A DNA stretch of 64,000 nt from Erwinia phyllosphaerae (GCF_019132875.1 NZ_JAHSPF010000001.1:248001-312000); one strand, 5' to 3'. Shown: positions 8,778 through 20,200, numbered from the stretch's first letter. Numbers and translations: made by a program. The notes: generated from the letters alone by a model not told the origin.

Positions 8778-9512
8778 ATGAAAACGATCCTGATTACCGG
8801 CTGTTCCTCCGGCTTTGGTCACGCCACGGCGCGCTATTTTCTGCAACGCGGCTGGAAAGTCATTGCGACCATGCGCACGCCAGACCCCGACCTGTTCCCG
8901 GCTTCAGAACATTTACGTCTGCTGGCGCTGGATGTCAGCAATGCCGAAAGCATCCGTAAGGCCATTGCCGAAGCGGGCGATATCGACGTGCTGGTGAATA
9001 ACGCAGGCATTGGCGTGCTGACCTCTCTGGAAGGCACCCCGATGTCGACAGTGCGTGACGTGTTTGAGACTAATACGCTGGGCACTATTGCGCTGACGCA
9101 GGCGGTGTTGCCGCTCTTCCGGGCGAAGCGCAGCGGGACGATAATTAACGTCACCTCATCAGTGACTCTTAAGCCCCTGCCGCTGCTGGCAGTCTATACA
9201 GGCAGTAAGGCAGCGGTAAATGCTTTTACTGAGTCGCTGGCGCTGGAATTAGAACCTTTTAACATTAACGTGCGTCTGGTTTTACCGGGCATGGCCCCTG
9301 CAACCGACTTCGCTAAAAACGCGATGCCGCGTATTGAAAACACGCTGCTGGAGGCTTATCAGCCGATGATGGAAAGGATAATGCAGCAGATGCGGCAACC
9401 GCAGCCCGTCACTACGGCAGATGATGTTACCGCTGCGATATGGCGTGCGGCGACCGATCCCGCTGCCCCTTTGCGCATTCCTGCTGGCGAAGACGCGGTG
9501 GCGCTGGCATAG
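8778..9512 (+). CDS. Short-chain dehydrogenase/reductase, AraC-controlled
   Basis: A 244-residue classical SDR with I-T-G-C-S-S-G-F-G at residues 6-14, V-N-N-A-G-I-G near 73 and the catalytic Y-T-G-S-K near 148. The T-G-C-S-S-G-F-G form is typical of a subgroup often annotated as oxidoreductases or retinol-dehydrogenase-like proteins. Its divergent neighbour is an AraC regulator with a cupin sensor, which suggests inducible expression. The gene converges on the RND pump gene and the two are separated by a strong inverted repeat. Substrate unknown. Confidence 0.85.
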   Translation: MKTILITGCSSGFGHATARYFLQRGWKVIATMRTPDPDLFPASEHLRLLALDVSNAESIRKAIAEAGDIDVLVNNAGIGVLTSLEGTPMSTVRDVFETNTLGTIALTQAVLPLFRAKRSGTIINVTSSVTLKPLPLLAVYTGSKAAVNAFTESLALELEPFNINVRLVLPGMAPATDFAKNAMPRIENTLLEAYQPMMERIMQQMRQPQPVTTADDVTAAIWRAATDPAAPLRIPAGEDAVALA

Positions 9513-9521
9513 CCTAAAAGT

Positions 9522-9556
9522 GGCGGTAAGCCGGTCAGAAACACCGGCTTACCGCC
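9522..9556. terminator. Bidirectional hairpin between converging SDR and RND genes
   Basis: A perfect 14-bp inverted repeat GGCGGTAAGCCGGT / ACCGGCTTACCGCC with a 7-base loop fills the gap between two converging stops. On the minus strand it is followed by ACTTTT, so it should end RND transcription. On the plus strand the T-run is weak. Confidence 0.7.
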
Positions 9557-9560
9557 CTTA

Positions 9561-12500
9561 TTACGCCCCTTTTTTAATCACCGAAGAGCATTTTGCCACC
9601 ACGGCACAAACGCTGATAAAGAAAACGGGGACAAAGTAAATCGCCAGCAGCGTACCGCTGATCATCCCGCCAAAGACGCCGGTGCCGATGGCGTGCTGGG
9701 TACGCTCGCTGGCTCCCGTTGCCAGCATCAGCGGCACTACCCCCAGCGTGAAGGCCAGCGAGGTCATAATAATCGGCCGCAGGCGCAGGCTTGCCGCCTC
9801 GATGGTGGCCTCGAAAACCGTCGCCCCCTGCGCATGCAGCTGCCGGGCAAACTCGACGATAAGAATGGCGTTTTTCGCTGAAAGCCCGATCAGCATAATC
9901 ATGCCGACTTTGAAAAAGACGTCGTTTGGCATGCCCGCAAGGTAAACCGCCGCCAGCGCGCCAGCCAGGCCAAGCGGCACTACCAGCAACACCGAAAACG
10001 GCACCGACCAGCTTTCATACAGGGCGGCCAACACCATAAAGACCACCAGCACCGATAAAGTCAGCAGCATCGGCATCTGCGCCGCCGAGTTCTTCTCCTG
10101 AAGTGAAGTTCCGCTCCACTCCGCCATAAAACCTTTGGGTAAGGTGGCGGCAAGCCGTTCCATCTCTGCCATTGCCGCCCCGCTGGAGTAGCCCGGCGCC
10201 GTGCTGCCGCTAATCTTTATCGCCGGATAGCCCTGATAGCGATTGAGCTGCTGCGGAAGCTGCGTCCAGCTGGTGGTGATAAATGCAGAGAGCGGCACCA
10301 TCTCCTCCTTACTGTTGCGCACGTAGAGCTTAAGCAGATCCTGGAGCTGCATGCGGTATGGCGCATCCGCCTGCACAATCACCTGCTGCACGCGGCCGTC
10401 GTCGACATAATCATTGACGTAGTAAGAGCCGGTCGCCACCGATAAGGTCTGGTTAATCTCATCAAATGACACTCCCATCGCCTGCGCTTTTTCCCGATCG
10501 ATATTCAGCCTGGCGCTGACGCCTTCGGGCAATCCGTCGGTGTAAACGCCGCTGACTATGCTGCTGCCTGCGGCCAGCTCCGTTAACTTTGTGGCTGCCT
10601 GCAGTAACGCGGCATAGCCTTTTCCGCCCCGGTCTTCCAGATAGAGGGTAAAACCGGAGGAAGTACCCATATCGGCAATCGCTGGCGGCAGCAGGCTCAT
10701 TGCCATCGCATCAGGCTGCGTATCCATCTCCTGCTGTACAAACGCCGCCTCGCCTTCCGCCGTCGCCCCGTTGCGCTGGCCCCAGTCTTTCAGGGTGGTA
10801 AACGCCAGCGCCGTATTCGGGCCAGAGCCGGAAAAACCGTAGCCAAAGACGGTAATATTGCCGTTTATCCCGGCCCGCTTACCCACGACAGATTCCAGAT
10901 GTTCGGCCACCTTGCGAGTTCGCTCCTGGGTAGCCTCTGACGGCAGCTGAATAGCCGTCATAAAATATCCCTGATCTTCATCAGGCAAAAAGGAAGAAGG
11001 TAACGTGCGGTAAGCCATAAAAACGATGCCGCATAACAGGGCGTACAGGATCATCATTCTTCCGCTGCGCTTTAAGCTAAACCGCAGCCCCGAACGATAG
11101 CCGTTTGCCAGCCGATTAAAGCGCCGGTTAAACCAGCCGAAAAAGCCTTTCCTGTCCGTACCGCGCGTGGTAACGGGGTGCAGCAAAGAAGCGCATAAAG
11201 CTGGCGTCAGCGTTAAGGCGAGGAAGGCCGAAAAGAGAATAGAGACGGCCATAGAGAGCGTAAACTGGCGGTAAATCACGCCGACTGACCCACTGGCGAA
11301 CCCCATCGGGATAAATACCGCCGTCAGCACCAGCGTGATGCCAATGATGGCTGGCGTGATCTCGCGCATCGCCTCGCGCGTTGCCTCCTTTGGCGACATC
11401 CCTTGCTCTGCCATCAGGCGCTCAACGTTTTCCACTACCACGATGGCATCGTCCACGATAATACCAATCGCCAGCACCATGCCGAACATGGTCAGCACGT
11501 TAATAGAAAAGCCGCTCAGCAGCATAATAGTGAAGGTGCCAAGCAGCGCCACGGGGGCCACGATGGCTGGAATAAAGGTGTAGCGCAGCTTTTGTAAAAA
11601 CAGCAGCATTACCAGAAAAACCAGCACCATCGCTTCAATGAACGTGTGGATGACTTTCTCAATCGACAGCTTCACAAAGGGCGCGGTATCAAAAGGCACG
11701 GAGAACGCCATGCCTTCCGGCAGCGCCGTAGAGAGTTCATCGAGTCGCGCCCGCACCCCTTCCGCCGTGCTGACCGCGTTAGCGCCGGGCGTCAGCTGGA
11801 TGGCCGCGGCCGTAGCGGGCTTGCCGTTTTCACGAATGGCAAAAGAGTAGTTTTGCAGGCCGTGCTCAATGCGGGCCACGTCGCCCAGCCGCACGCGAGA
11901 ACCGTCGGGCTGCGCCTTAAGGGTGATGTTACGAAATTCCTCAATGGAAGAAAGCTGTCCCTGAACGTTTAGCTGATAGGTAACCTTCTGGCCTGGCCGG
12001 GCGGGCTCATCGCCGACGCGTCCCGGCGAAACCTGGGCGTTTTGCTGCGTTAAGGCGGTGATAACGTCGGAAGCGGACAGATTATAGGTAAACAGCTTAT
12101 TGGGATCTAACCAAACCCGCATCGCTTTTTCAGCGCCAAAGAACTGCACTTTCCCGACGCCGGGCACGCGCTGCAGCTCATCCGAAACGTTACGCGCAAA
12201 ATAGTCGCTCAGATCCTGGTCGGTCCAGGCACCGGAGGGCGATCGCAGGCCGACAATCATCAGGAATCCTGAGTTAGCCGCCTCTACCTGGATGCCGTTT
12301 TGCCGAACCGTTTGCGGCAGGCGGGCTTCCACAACCTTAAGTTTATTCTGCACATCCACCTGGGCCAGTTTGATATCGGTTCCGGGCCGGAAGGTAATGG
12401 TAATACTCGCCGTGCCCGAGGTGTCGCTGGAGGATTCGAAATAGAGCATGTTATCCACGCCGGAAATTTCGCGCTCCAGCAGTGAGATCACGGACTCGTT

Positions 12501-12671
12501 CATCGTCTCTGGCGTAGCGCCCGGATAGGTTACGCTGACGCTGACGCTGGGTGGTGCCACTGACGGATACTGCGCAACGGGAAGTTGAGGGATGGCAATC
12601 AAGCCTGCCAGAACAATAAACAGGGCAATGACCCATGCAAAGATGGGTCGGTTAATAAAAAACGGCGACAT
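9561..12671 (-). CDS. RND efflux transporter, AcrB/HAE1 family
   Basis: A full-length 1036-residue inner-membrane RND pump of the hydrophobe/amphiphile efflux family. It begins M-S-P-F-F-I-N-R-P-I-F-A-W-V like AcrB. It has twelve expected membrane segments: one at the N-terminus, five around residues 335-500, one near 540, and five around 870-1025. The proton-relay residues are present: the Asp pair in I-V-D-D-A-I-V-V-V-E-N-V near 405 and the lysine in G-L-S-A-K-N-A-I-L-I near 938. No membrane-fusion or outer-membrane partner is adjacent, so it would have to borrow AcrA/TolC-type partners. It starts 65 bases after the type II thioesterase gene in the same direction and is plausibly the last gene of the NRPS locus, serving product export or self-resistance (inference). 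Confidence 0.9.
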   Translation of the reverse strand: MSPFFINRPIFAWVIALFIVLAGLIAIPQLPVAQYPSVAPPSVSVSVTYPGATPETMNESVISLLEREISGVDNMLYFESSSDTSGTASITITFRPGTDIKLAQVDVQNKLKVVEARLPQTVRQNGIQVEAANSGFLMIVGLRSPSGAWTDQDLSDYFARNVSDELQRVPGVGKVQFFGAEKAMRVWLDPNKLFTYNLSASDVITALTQQNAQVSPGRVGDEPARPGQKVTYQLNVQGQLSSIEEFRNITLKAQPDGSRVRLGDVARIEHGLQNYSFAIRENGKPATAAAIQLTPGANAVSTAEGVRARLDELSTALPEGMAFSVPFDTAPFVKLSIEKVIHTFIEAMVLVFLVMLLFLQKLRYTFIPAIVAPVALLGTFTIMLLSGFSINVLTMFGMVLAIGIIVDDAIVVVENVERLMAEQGMSPKEATREAMREITPAIIGITLVLTAVFIPMGFASGSVGVIYRQFTLSMAVSILFSAFLALTLTPALCASLLHPVTTRGTDRKGFFGWFNRRFNRLANGYRSGLRFSLKRSGRMMILYALLCGIVFMAYRTLPSSFLPDEDQGYFMTAIQLPSEATQERTRKVAEHLESVVGKRAGINGNITVFGYGFSGSGPNTALAFTTLKDWGQRNGATAEGEAAFVQQEMDTQPDAMAMSLLPPAIADMGTSSGFTLYLEDRGGKGYAALLQAATKLTELAAGSSIVSGVYTDGLPEGVSARLNIDREKAQAMGVSFDEINQTLSVATGSYYVNDYVDDGRVQQVIVQADAPYRMQLQDLLKLYVRNSKEEMVPLSAFITTSWTQLPQQLNRYQGYPAIKISGSTAPGYSSGAAMAEMERLAATLPKGFMAEWSGTSLQEKNSAAQMPMLLTLSVLVVFMVLAALYESWSVPFSVLLVVPLGLAGALAAVYLAGMPNDVFFKVGMIMLIGLSAKNAILIVEFARQLHAQGATVFEATIEAASLRLRPIIMTSLAFTLGVVPLMLATGASERTQHAIGTGVFGGMISGTLLAIYFVPVFFISVCAVVAKCSSVIKKGA

Positions 12672-12736
12672 CGGGGATTTCCATAGAGTGAATCAGGGCT
12701 TGCAAACCAGGGCTATCCTGAAGCGCCCTGCTATAG

Positions 12737-13426
12737 CTACGCTGCCAGTCGCAAATTGATGATATTAGCGATAGCGGAAAACTGTGGCTTAAGGAAAAAA
12801 TGGTCGCCCCGTAACAGATGCGATTCAAAGCTGCCGCGCGTCGCCTGCCGCCATCCAAAAACGGCTTCGGCAGTGACCCTTTCATCCCTGTCGCCTGCTA
12901 AAGCGGTAACGCTGGCGTCCAGAACGGTGTCAGATTTCGCCCGATGATTTTCAACGGCGGTAAAATCGGCCCGCAGCATGGGAAGCAGCAGCGCCATCAG
13001 CTCTGCATTTTCCAGGATTTCCGACGGCGTGCCGCCAAGAAGACGCAGCTCTTCAATAAAGTCAGCATCGTTAAGCCCCTGTAGAGATCTGCGTCGATTA
13101 GCAGCAAAACCGGGCGCGGGACAGGCGCTAACAAACAGATGGCGCAGGTTGGCGCGCTCGGCCAAAGACAGCTGGCTAACGATTTCAAAAGACAGCGCGG
13201 CGCCCATACTGTGGCCAAACAGCGCAAACGGGCTGGCAAAATGAGGACGTAGCTCCTCGATCATGCGCCCGGCCAGCTCTTCTATCGAAACGTGCGCCGC
13301 TTCGTTCATCCGCGAACCGCGTCCGGGTAGTTCGGGAGTATGTACCTCGATATCAGGCAGCAACTGCGCCAGCCCACGAAAAATTGCCATACTGCCGCCT
13401 GCATAAGGGAAACAAATCAGTCGCAT
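12737..13426 (-). CDS. Type II thioesterase of the NRPS locus
   Basis: A 229-residue alpha/beta hydrolase of the GrsT/TEII family. It starts M-R-L-I-C-F-P-Y-A-G-G-S, has the nucleophile elbow G-H-S-M-G with Ser73, a catalytic Asp near 178 (A-L-A-G-D-R-D) and a His near 207 (R-G-D-H-F-F-L). Such enzymes free stalled NRPS carrier domains by hydrolysing wrongly loaded acyl groups from the phosphopantetheine arm. The GAGAAAAGGAGAGAG upstream is a strong ribosome binding site. An intrinsic terminator-like hairpin lies between it and the glycosyltransferase gene, so its expression may be set separately from the NRPS genes or depend on read-through. Confidence 0.9.
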   Translation of the reverse strand: MRLICFPYAGGSMAIFRGLAQLLPDIEVHTPELPGRGSRMNEAAHVSIEELAGRMIEELRPHFASPFALFGHSMGAALSFEIVSQLSLAERANLRHLFVSACPAPGFAANRRRSLQGLNDADFIEELRLLGGTPSEILENAELMALLLPMLRADFTAVENHRAKSDTVLDASVTALAGDRDERVTAEAVFGWRQATRGSFESHLLRGDHFFLKPQFSAIANIINLRLAA

Positions 13427-13450
13427 CAGAAACTCTCTCCTTTTCTCTCT

Positions 13451-13484
13451 AAAAGCGGCGCGGCTGCTTCACCGCCACGCCGCT
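13451..13484 (-). terminator. Intrinsic terminator-like hairpin inside the NRPS locus
   Basis: Read on the minus strand, AGCGGCGTGGC pairs with GCCGCGCCGCT (11 bp with one G-T pair) around a 9-base loop, followed by TTTT. It lies 65-100 bases after the glycosyltransferase stop and about 25 bases before the thioesterase start. It could end or attenuate the NRPS transcript. Confidence 0.65.
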
Positions 13485-13548
13485 GGCATACATAGTTATC
13501 ACGGCTTTACGGGCAGCGGCTGGCCCTGCCCTGTTTTATTGACCGTAC

Positions 13549-14289
13549 CTACTGTCTGACGAGCGCGCGCATGCCGCTGACCACCGTTGAGAAGCCGCGC
13601 GCCAGCCTGGAAAGCAGCCGGGCCGAAGGCGACATCCAGTTCAAATCCATGTCGTGCCGTCCGTAGGGGATCCAGCCCTGTTGCTTATCGTGGACATAAC
13701 CCGGCGTGGCGGTGCCCTCAAAATATTCGCCAGGGCAGGCCAGCGTTCCCGGCAAGGCCAGCACGCCGCTTTCCTCTACGCACAGCGTGAAGAAACGCGG
13801 CCCGGAGACCACCGCGATTTGCATCGCCGCGTTTTCCCGCATAAAGGAAGGTACGTCGCTCAAATCGGCGCTGATTTTGTGGGTTAAATGATGCAGTACC
13901 GTTTCCCACAGGGGATGGGCGGCGGCGCTGGCGATAAAGGCGATGTTGTAGCCCACGGTTTCGGAAAGGATAAGTTCATGGCCGGTCAGCAGCTCATCGA
14001 CAGGCCGCAAACATTCGATGTCCAGGTCGGCATACAGGCCGCCCAGCGTGGCCAGCAGGCAGTAGCGGGCGCTGTCCATCCGCTGCACGTCCTGCGGATA
14101 AGCGTCGTAAACCGGCAAGAACTGCGGCCAGTGGCTGGCCACATGTTCACGCAGGGAGTGTGCATCCCACAGCAGGCACTGCCAGTCCGGATGATGCTGT
14201 TGCCAGGTTTTGCGGTAACGCCGGTATTTCTCCGGAACCTGGTCTTCACCCTGATACCAAATCTGATGAACTATACGTGGAATACTCAT
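13549..14289 (-). CDS. DXD glycosyltransferase (GT32/OCH1-like) of the NRPS locus
   Basis: A 246-residue protein that opens with I-P-R-I-V-H-Q-I-W and carries D-L-D at 88-90 in G-G-L-Y-A-D-L-D-I-E. Together these are the signature of the Gly_transf_sug (GT32-like) family, which transfers sugars from nucleotide donors using a DXD-bound metal. Its ATG overlaps the NRPS-4 stop by one base (TAATG), so it is translationally coupled to the last synthetase. The simplest role is to glycosylate the finished peptide. In herbicolin A a glucose sits on the N-methyl-threonine, and herbicolin B is the form without sugar. That assignment is by analogy. There is no signal peptide, so the reaction is cytoplasmic. 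Confidence 0.85.
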   Translation of the reverse strand: MSIPRIVHQIWYQGEDQVPEKYRRYRKTWQQHHPDWQCLLWDAHSLREHVASHWPQFLPVYDAYPQDVQRMDSARYCLLATLGGLYADLDIECLRPVDELLTGHELILSETVGYNIAFIASAAAHPLWETVLHHLTHKISADLSDVPSFMRENAAMQIAVVSGPRFFTLCVEESGVLALPGTLACPGEYFEGTATPGYVHDKQQGWIPYGRHDMDLNWMSPSARLLSRLARGFSTVVSGMRALVRQ

Positions 14290-17200
14290 TATCGCATCTC
14301 GTCGTTGATGGATTTAGTCAGGCTTGCGGCCAGTTCCTGTACGTGCGGGGGCTTAAGCATGCCGACGTGATCGCCGCTGGCCTGGTGGACAGTGACCCGA
14401 TCGGCATATTTTTCCCAGCCTGCGTCTCCCTGTTGCGCGAGCGCGTCGGTGGCCCATAACGTCACCGGACACGCTACCCGGCCTGGCTGGTAGCCGTGCA
14501 GGCTCTCCAGGTTGTTTTTGTAAATGGTAAACAGCTGCATAACATGCTCCGGTGAGGTGTGTTCAGGAACGACGCCCGCCTCGGTGATGCTGGCGGTAAT
14601 CCAGCTTTCACGTTCACCTTCAGGCAGCGCGCGCAGGCGAGCGGCATCCACATCAATGCGTTTATCCATAGAAAGCTCAATGGTGCGGATCATGTAATCC
14701 ATCAGATCCAGATCGTCGCGGGGAAGCTGTTGCAAAGACTCCCTGTCCGGCTCCGCTATGCCGTCAAGAATCGCCAGCATCAGCGGCGTTTTGCCCAGGG
14801 TGGTCAGCTTGCGCGACAGCTCGGTAGCCACCTGCGCACCAAAGGAGTGACCAACCAGGATCAGCGGGCCGGGGAGTCTGGCTTCCACAATGGCGCGAGC
14901 ATACAGCTCTGCCATCTCGGTAACCGAAGGCGCACGGGTGTGCTGCTCGGCCAGCGCCTGGATAGCGTAGACGCCAAACGTGGTAAGCTCTTCGGCCAGT
15001 GAACGGTAGGAAAGTATCTGGCCGGAGATGTCATGCACCAGCACCACGCTGGGCGCATTTTCACGTACGTGGATCGGCACCAGCGCGTCGGTGGCCGCGT
15101 TGCTGTCAGAGGTTAGCGCTGCCGCCTGCGCCTCCAGCGTGCGCAGCCCGAAAAGGCTCGCCAGCGGCAATACACGTTTAAACTCGCGCTCAATCAGGAA
15201 AATCAGCTTCACCGCCCGCAGTGAATCGCCCCCCGCTTCAAAGAAGTTGGCCTGCGGATCGCTGACCGGATGGCCGACCACTTCCTGCCAGATTGCCGCC
15301 AGCCGCTGTTCGGTGGCGTTCAGCGCTCGGCTTTCGCCTGATGCCTGAGGCTGGTGGATAATCGCAGGCGACGGCAAGGCGTTACGATCCACTTTGCCGC
15401 TCACGGAGATGGGCAGCGTCGGCAGCAGCACATAGTGCGAAGGCACCATAAAGCCAGGCAGACTTTCGCGCAGCCAGGCATCCAGACCGTCATGGTTTTC
15501 GGCCGCCAGCCAGGCCACCAGACGGCTTACGCCCTGCCCGTCCGTATGCACCTTCACCGCCGCTTCAGACACGCCCGGATAGAGACGAATTTTTTCCTCA
15601 ATCTCGCCAGGTTCAATGCGGAAGCCGCGGAATTTAACCTGGTTATCGCTGCGGCCCAGATAGTGGATAACGCCGCCTGTTCCCCAGCAGGCGCGATCGC
15701 CCGTACGGTAGAGACGCCCGCCTGCCGAGAACGGATCCGGAATAAAACTTTGCGCGGTTAACGCCGGTTTCCCTGCATAGCCACGCGCCAGACCTTCACC
15801 CGCCACGTAGAGATCGCCAGGCATTCCCACGGGCAACGGCTGAAGATAGTCATCCAGCACGTAAACCCTGACGTTCCAGATACCGCGACCAATCGGCACC
15901 GCGCCAAACCAGGGGGTATCGGCGGTAATGTGATAATTACAGCAGCCTACCGTCGCTTCGGTTGGGCCATATTCATTGTACAGGCGGGTGGCAGGCGCGT
16001 GGCGACGCCACTGTTCCACGGTAGCAGCATGCAGCGCCTCGCCGCCGATGACGATGGCACCAACCTGGCTGGCGGCCAGCTGTTCAGGTTGCAGCACGTG
16101 CTGCAACACCTCCAGCTGTGCCGGGCCGCAGTCAATCAGCGCCAGCGGCTCTTTGCTCTCCAGCAAAGAATTTCTGATGCGGGAAAGCACGTCATCGCGC
16201 AGCATCAGCTGCATACAGCGTCCGCTTAACAGCGGCGTAAACAGCGTGGTCATACTGCCGTCGAAGGCGTAGGAAGGCGTCATCAATACGCTGCCCTCGC
16301 TGCCTGGCATATAGTTATCCAGCGCCCAGCTCAGGTAGTTAACGATAGCGCCATGGGTAATCATTACCCCTTTCGGCACGCCCGTAGAACCAGAGGTGTA
16401 GATGATATAGGCAAGGTTCGCGAGCGTCGCGCCGCTGGCCGGACAGCGGCTGGCCTGACCCAGCTCTTCCAGCAGAATTTTCGGCCCGCTAAAAGAGGTG
16501 GTCGACGTCAGCGCGGTCTGGGTGACCAGCACCGGCGGCCGGGCATCGGCCAGGATCAAATCAAGACGCTCGGTCGGATAAGCCGGATCCAGCGGCAGAT
16601 AGGCGGCACCGGCCTTCATAATTCCCAGCAGCCCGATAACCATCCCGCGATCGCGCTCGGTACAGAGCCCCACGATAGTGTCAGGCCCGACGCCCCGATC
16701 GTGCAGAGCGCAGGCTAACGCGTTAGCTCGCGCCTCCAGCTCTGCATAGCTGATCTCGCCAGCGGCATCACGAATGGCGATGCTGTCCGGCGTACGCGAG
16801 GCCTGCTGAGCGATAAGTTCATGCAGGCACAGCTGCGGGATCTGCTGGCGGGTAGCGTTTAGCGTTTCCAGCAGCCACTGGCGCTCGTCCGCTGCCAGCA
16901 GATCCAGCCTGTTGACCGGCATCTCTGGTTTTGCCGCCATCGCCAGCAGCAGCGTTTTCAGCTGGGTGGCGAAGTGCCCAACCGACGCATATAAAAACTT
17001 ATTCGCATCGTATTCGAGCATGCCCTGCAAACCGGCCTGGCCGCTGGCGTCAGCCGTTTCAATAAAGGTCAGGCTGAGATCGAATCCCGCCACGCCTTCC
17101 TGGCCCTGAAGAGGTTCAACCTCCAGCCCCGGCAGCGTGAAGTTGCCCAGCGGCATATTTTGCAGGGTCAGCATGGTCTGGAACAGCGCATGGCTATCGC

Positions 17201-20200
17201 GTGAGCGTTCCGGGCTAAGCTCGCTGACGACCGCGTCAAACGGTGCATCCTGCCATTCGTAAGCTTCCAGCACGCGTTCACGCACGTGCGCCAGCAGCGC
17301 CTGCCCGCTTAATCCGCCCTCGCCCTGAATACGCAGCGCAAGCGTATTCAGGAAGCAGCCGACGATGCCTTCCAGCTCCTTCTGCTGACGCTGGGCGATT
17401 GGCGTGCCGATGACCACATCATCCACGCCGCTGTAGCGCCCCAACAGCGCGGCGTAACCTGCCGCCAGCACCATAAACAGGGTCGCGCCGTTTGTTTCAG
17501 CAAAGCGCTTCAGCTGACCCAGCTGAAGCGCATCGAAATTGAAATAGATGATTTTGCCCATCTGTGGCGTGTCGGCGTGCGGCGCTCTTTCAAAAGGCAG
17601 TGCCAGACCGTAAGGCACGCCCTGCAAACGCTGCTTCCACTGCTGCAAGATAGACTGCAAACGCGCGCCCGCCATCTCCGACCGCTGCCAGACGGCAAAG
17701 TCAGCCAGCTGCACGGGCAGCGCCGCCAGCTGTGGCGATCGTCCGGCCAGGCAGGCGGAATAGCATTCGCTGAATTCGCGCACCATCACGCCCAGCGACC
17801 AGCCGTCGCAGATAGCGTGATGCAGGGTAAGTTGCAGCACGTGCTCCTGCTCTCCCATCCGCACCAGGTTCAGGCGCAAAGGCGGTGCGACATCAAGGCT
17901 GAAGCGCGTATTGGCCTGCACGGACAGCAATGTCCTCAGCGCCGTTTCGGCCTCAGCGCGGGGAAGATGGCTGAAATCCGCTTCCTCAATCGCTGGCGTC
18001 CACTCTGCTCTTATCAGCTGCGCAGGCTCGCCATCGTGCTGAATAAACAGGGTGCGCAGCGCCTCGTGACGCGTCACGATAGCCTGGATAGCCGTACGCA
18101 GCGCGGCAGGCGCTAACTGCCCGCGCAGCCTCAGCGCCAGTGAAATGTTATGCGAGCCGACAGGCCCCTGATCTATCTGCTCCATAAACCAGAACCGTTG
18201 CTGGGTATAGGCTAACGGCAGCAGGCCTTCGCGCGGCACCGGCCTGATGGCGGCAGGCTGCGGCAGAGCAGAGGCGGTTTTCTTCTGCAAATCATCCAGC
18301 AAGGCCGCCAGCCCGGCGATGGTCGGCCGATCGAACAGGCTTCTTAACGGCAGCTTCACCGCAAACGCCGCGTTAAGGCGCGAAATCACCTGCGTTGCCA
18401 GCAGCGAGTGGCCGCCCGTTTCAAAGAAGTTGGCGTGCAGCGCTGGCCGGGCCAGCTGGAGTACCTCGGCCCAGACGTCTGCCACCTTGCGTTCGGCCTC
18501 GCTTAACTGCTGATCCTGTTCTGCGGCGGCTTCTTTTATTTCCTGGCCCGCTTCCGGCAGCGCGGCAAAGTCGAGCTTGCCGTTTATGGTCAGCGGGAAA
18601 ACGTCCAGCGGCACGTACACCGCCGGCAGCATATAGTCAGGAAGATAAGCGGAAAGGTAACTACGCAGCGTCGTTGCCAGTGCGTCTCCCTCTCTCAGCT
18701 GGACGGGAACGTTGAAGAAGCGGGTAAGCTCTGCATCACGATTGACGGCAGGCGTAAAAGCAGGCAGCGCTGCATTGCTGGCCGCCACGGCCAGATCGAA
18801 CTGTCCGGGCTGGCCCTGACTGGCCCAGCACAGCTTCGCCGCGCCCGCACGTGCCCGCCAGATGTCAACCAGCGCAGCGGGATCGGAGCCGGATTGGGTG
18901 TCGGACCAGGCGTCCCACTCCTGCGCGCCTGGCGCAGCTGCGGCATCGCCAGCCAGCCAGCCCAGAAACGCTTCGACAGCGGCCAGCCGTGAGTTAGGAA
19001 TATTGCAGATTAACGCAGGCTCTCCTCGCCACGCCGCTTCAACGCTTGCGGCTTCCACACGTGCAGCAGGCGCGGAAGTTTGCGGTTCGCCTTTGACAAG
19101 CACGACATCGTAACGATAGGTGGTAAGCTCGTTCGCGCCGCCGCTGACCTTCGGTAACACGTCGATACGCGCGATGTCGTTGCGTTGCGCCGCCCAGTGG
19201 AAGAAAAAGTCGGGATCGACCAGCAGCTCTTTCTCCTCCTCCACCATTTTTGCCAGCTGCGCCAGCAGGCTGGCCCGGTCAGCACCGGCTGGCCGACGAT
19301 GCGCCAGGCGGCTGGCATGAAAATGCCGCAGCAGGCCCAGATGGCGCAGGTCGCCAACAAACAGGCGACCGTCGGTCTGCAGCCGATCCATCGCCTGTTC
19401 CATCACGTCAATAAAGTAGCGGGCATCGGGGAAGTACTGCGCGACGGAGTTGAGGATCACCAGGTCAAAATCCTCGGCCAGCCCGGCCAGATCGCGGGCT
19501 TCGCGCTGCTCCAGCTGCACGTGCGTCAAGCCACGCTGCGCCACCTTTCTGGAGAGTCGGGCAACGGCCTCGGCGGAAAAGTCCAGTCCCTGATAGCGTT
19601 CGACCTGCTGAGCCAGCGGCAGCAGCAGCATGCCTGAACCGGTGCCCATTTCCAGAATGCGGGTCGGTGCCAGCGCGCGCAGCCGTTGCAGAATTTCATC
19701 CCGCCACAGACGCATCTCTTCCAGCGGCAGCGGCTTGTTATCGTAGGAGTTGTTCCAGCCGACCACATCCAGCTCGTCATCCTCAACCTCTGCGGCATAG
19801 ATCATATCGAAGCTTGGCCGCCAGTCCTCGGCAGACGCGCCGCTTTCCGGCAGACAGGTCTGGCGCTTACGCACGTAGGCCACCAGCCGTGCGGCTTCCT
19901 GCTGCCCTCTGACCACCACCACGGCATCGTCAATGGCGGGATGACGCCGTAAGGTATTCTCGATCTCGCCGGTTTCGATGCGATAGCCGCGCAGTTTGAT
20001 CTGGGAGTCGGCTCGCCCACGGTATTCCATTTCGCCCCAGGCGTTAATGCGCGCCAGGTCGCCGCTGCGGTAAAAAGGCATGCCGCTGGCATCACGCTGA
20101 AAGCGCGCGGCGGTCAGCTCTGGCTGATGACGATAGCCCCGCGCTACGCCCGCGCCGCCGACAAAAATCTCGCCGACCATGCCTTGCGGGACGGGTTCGC

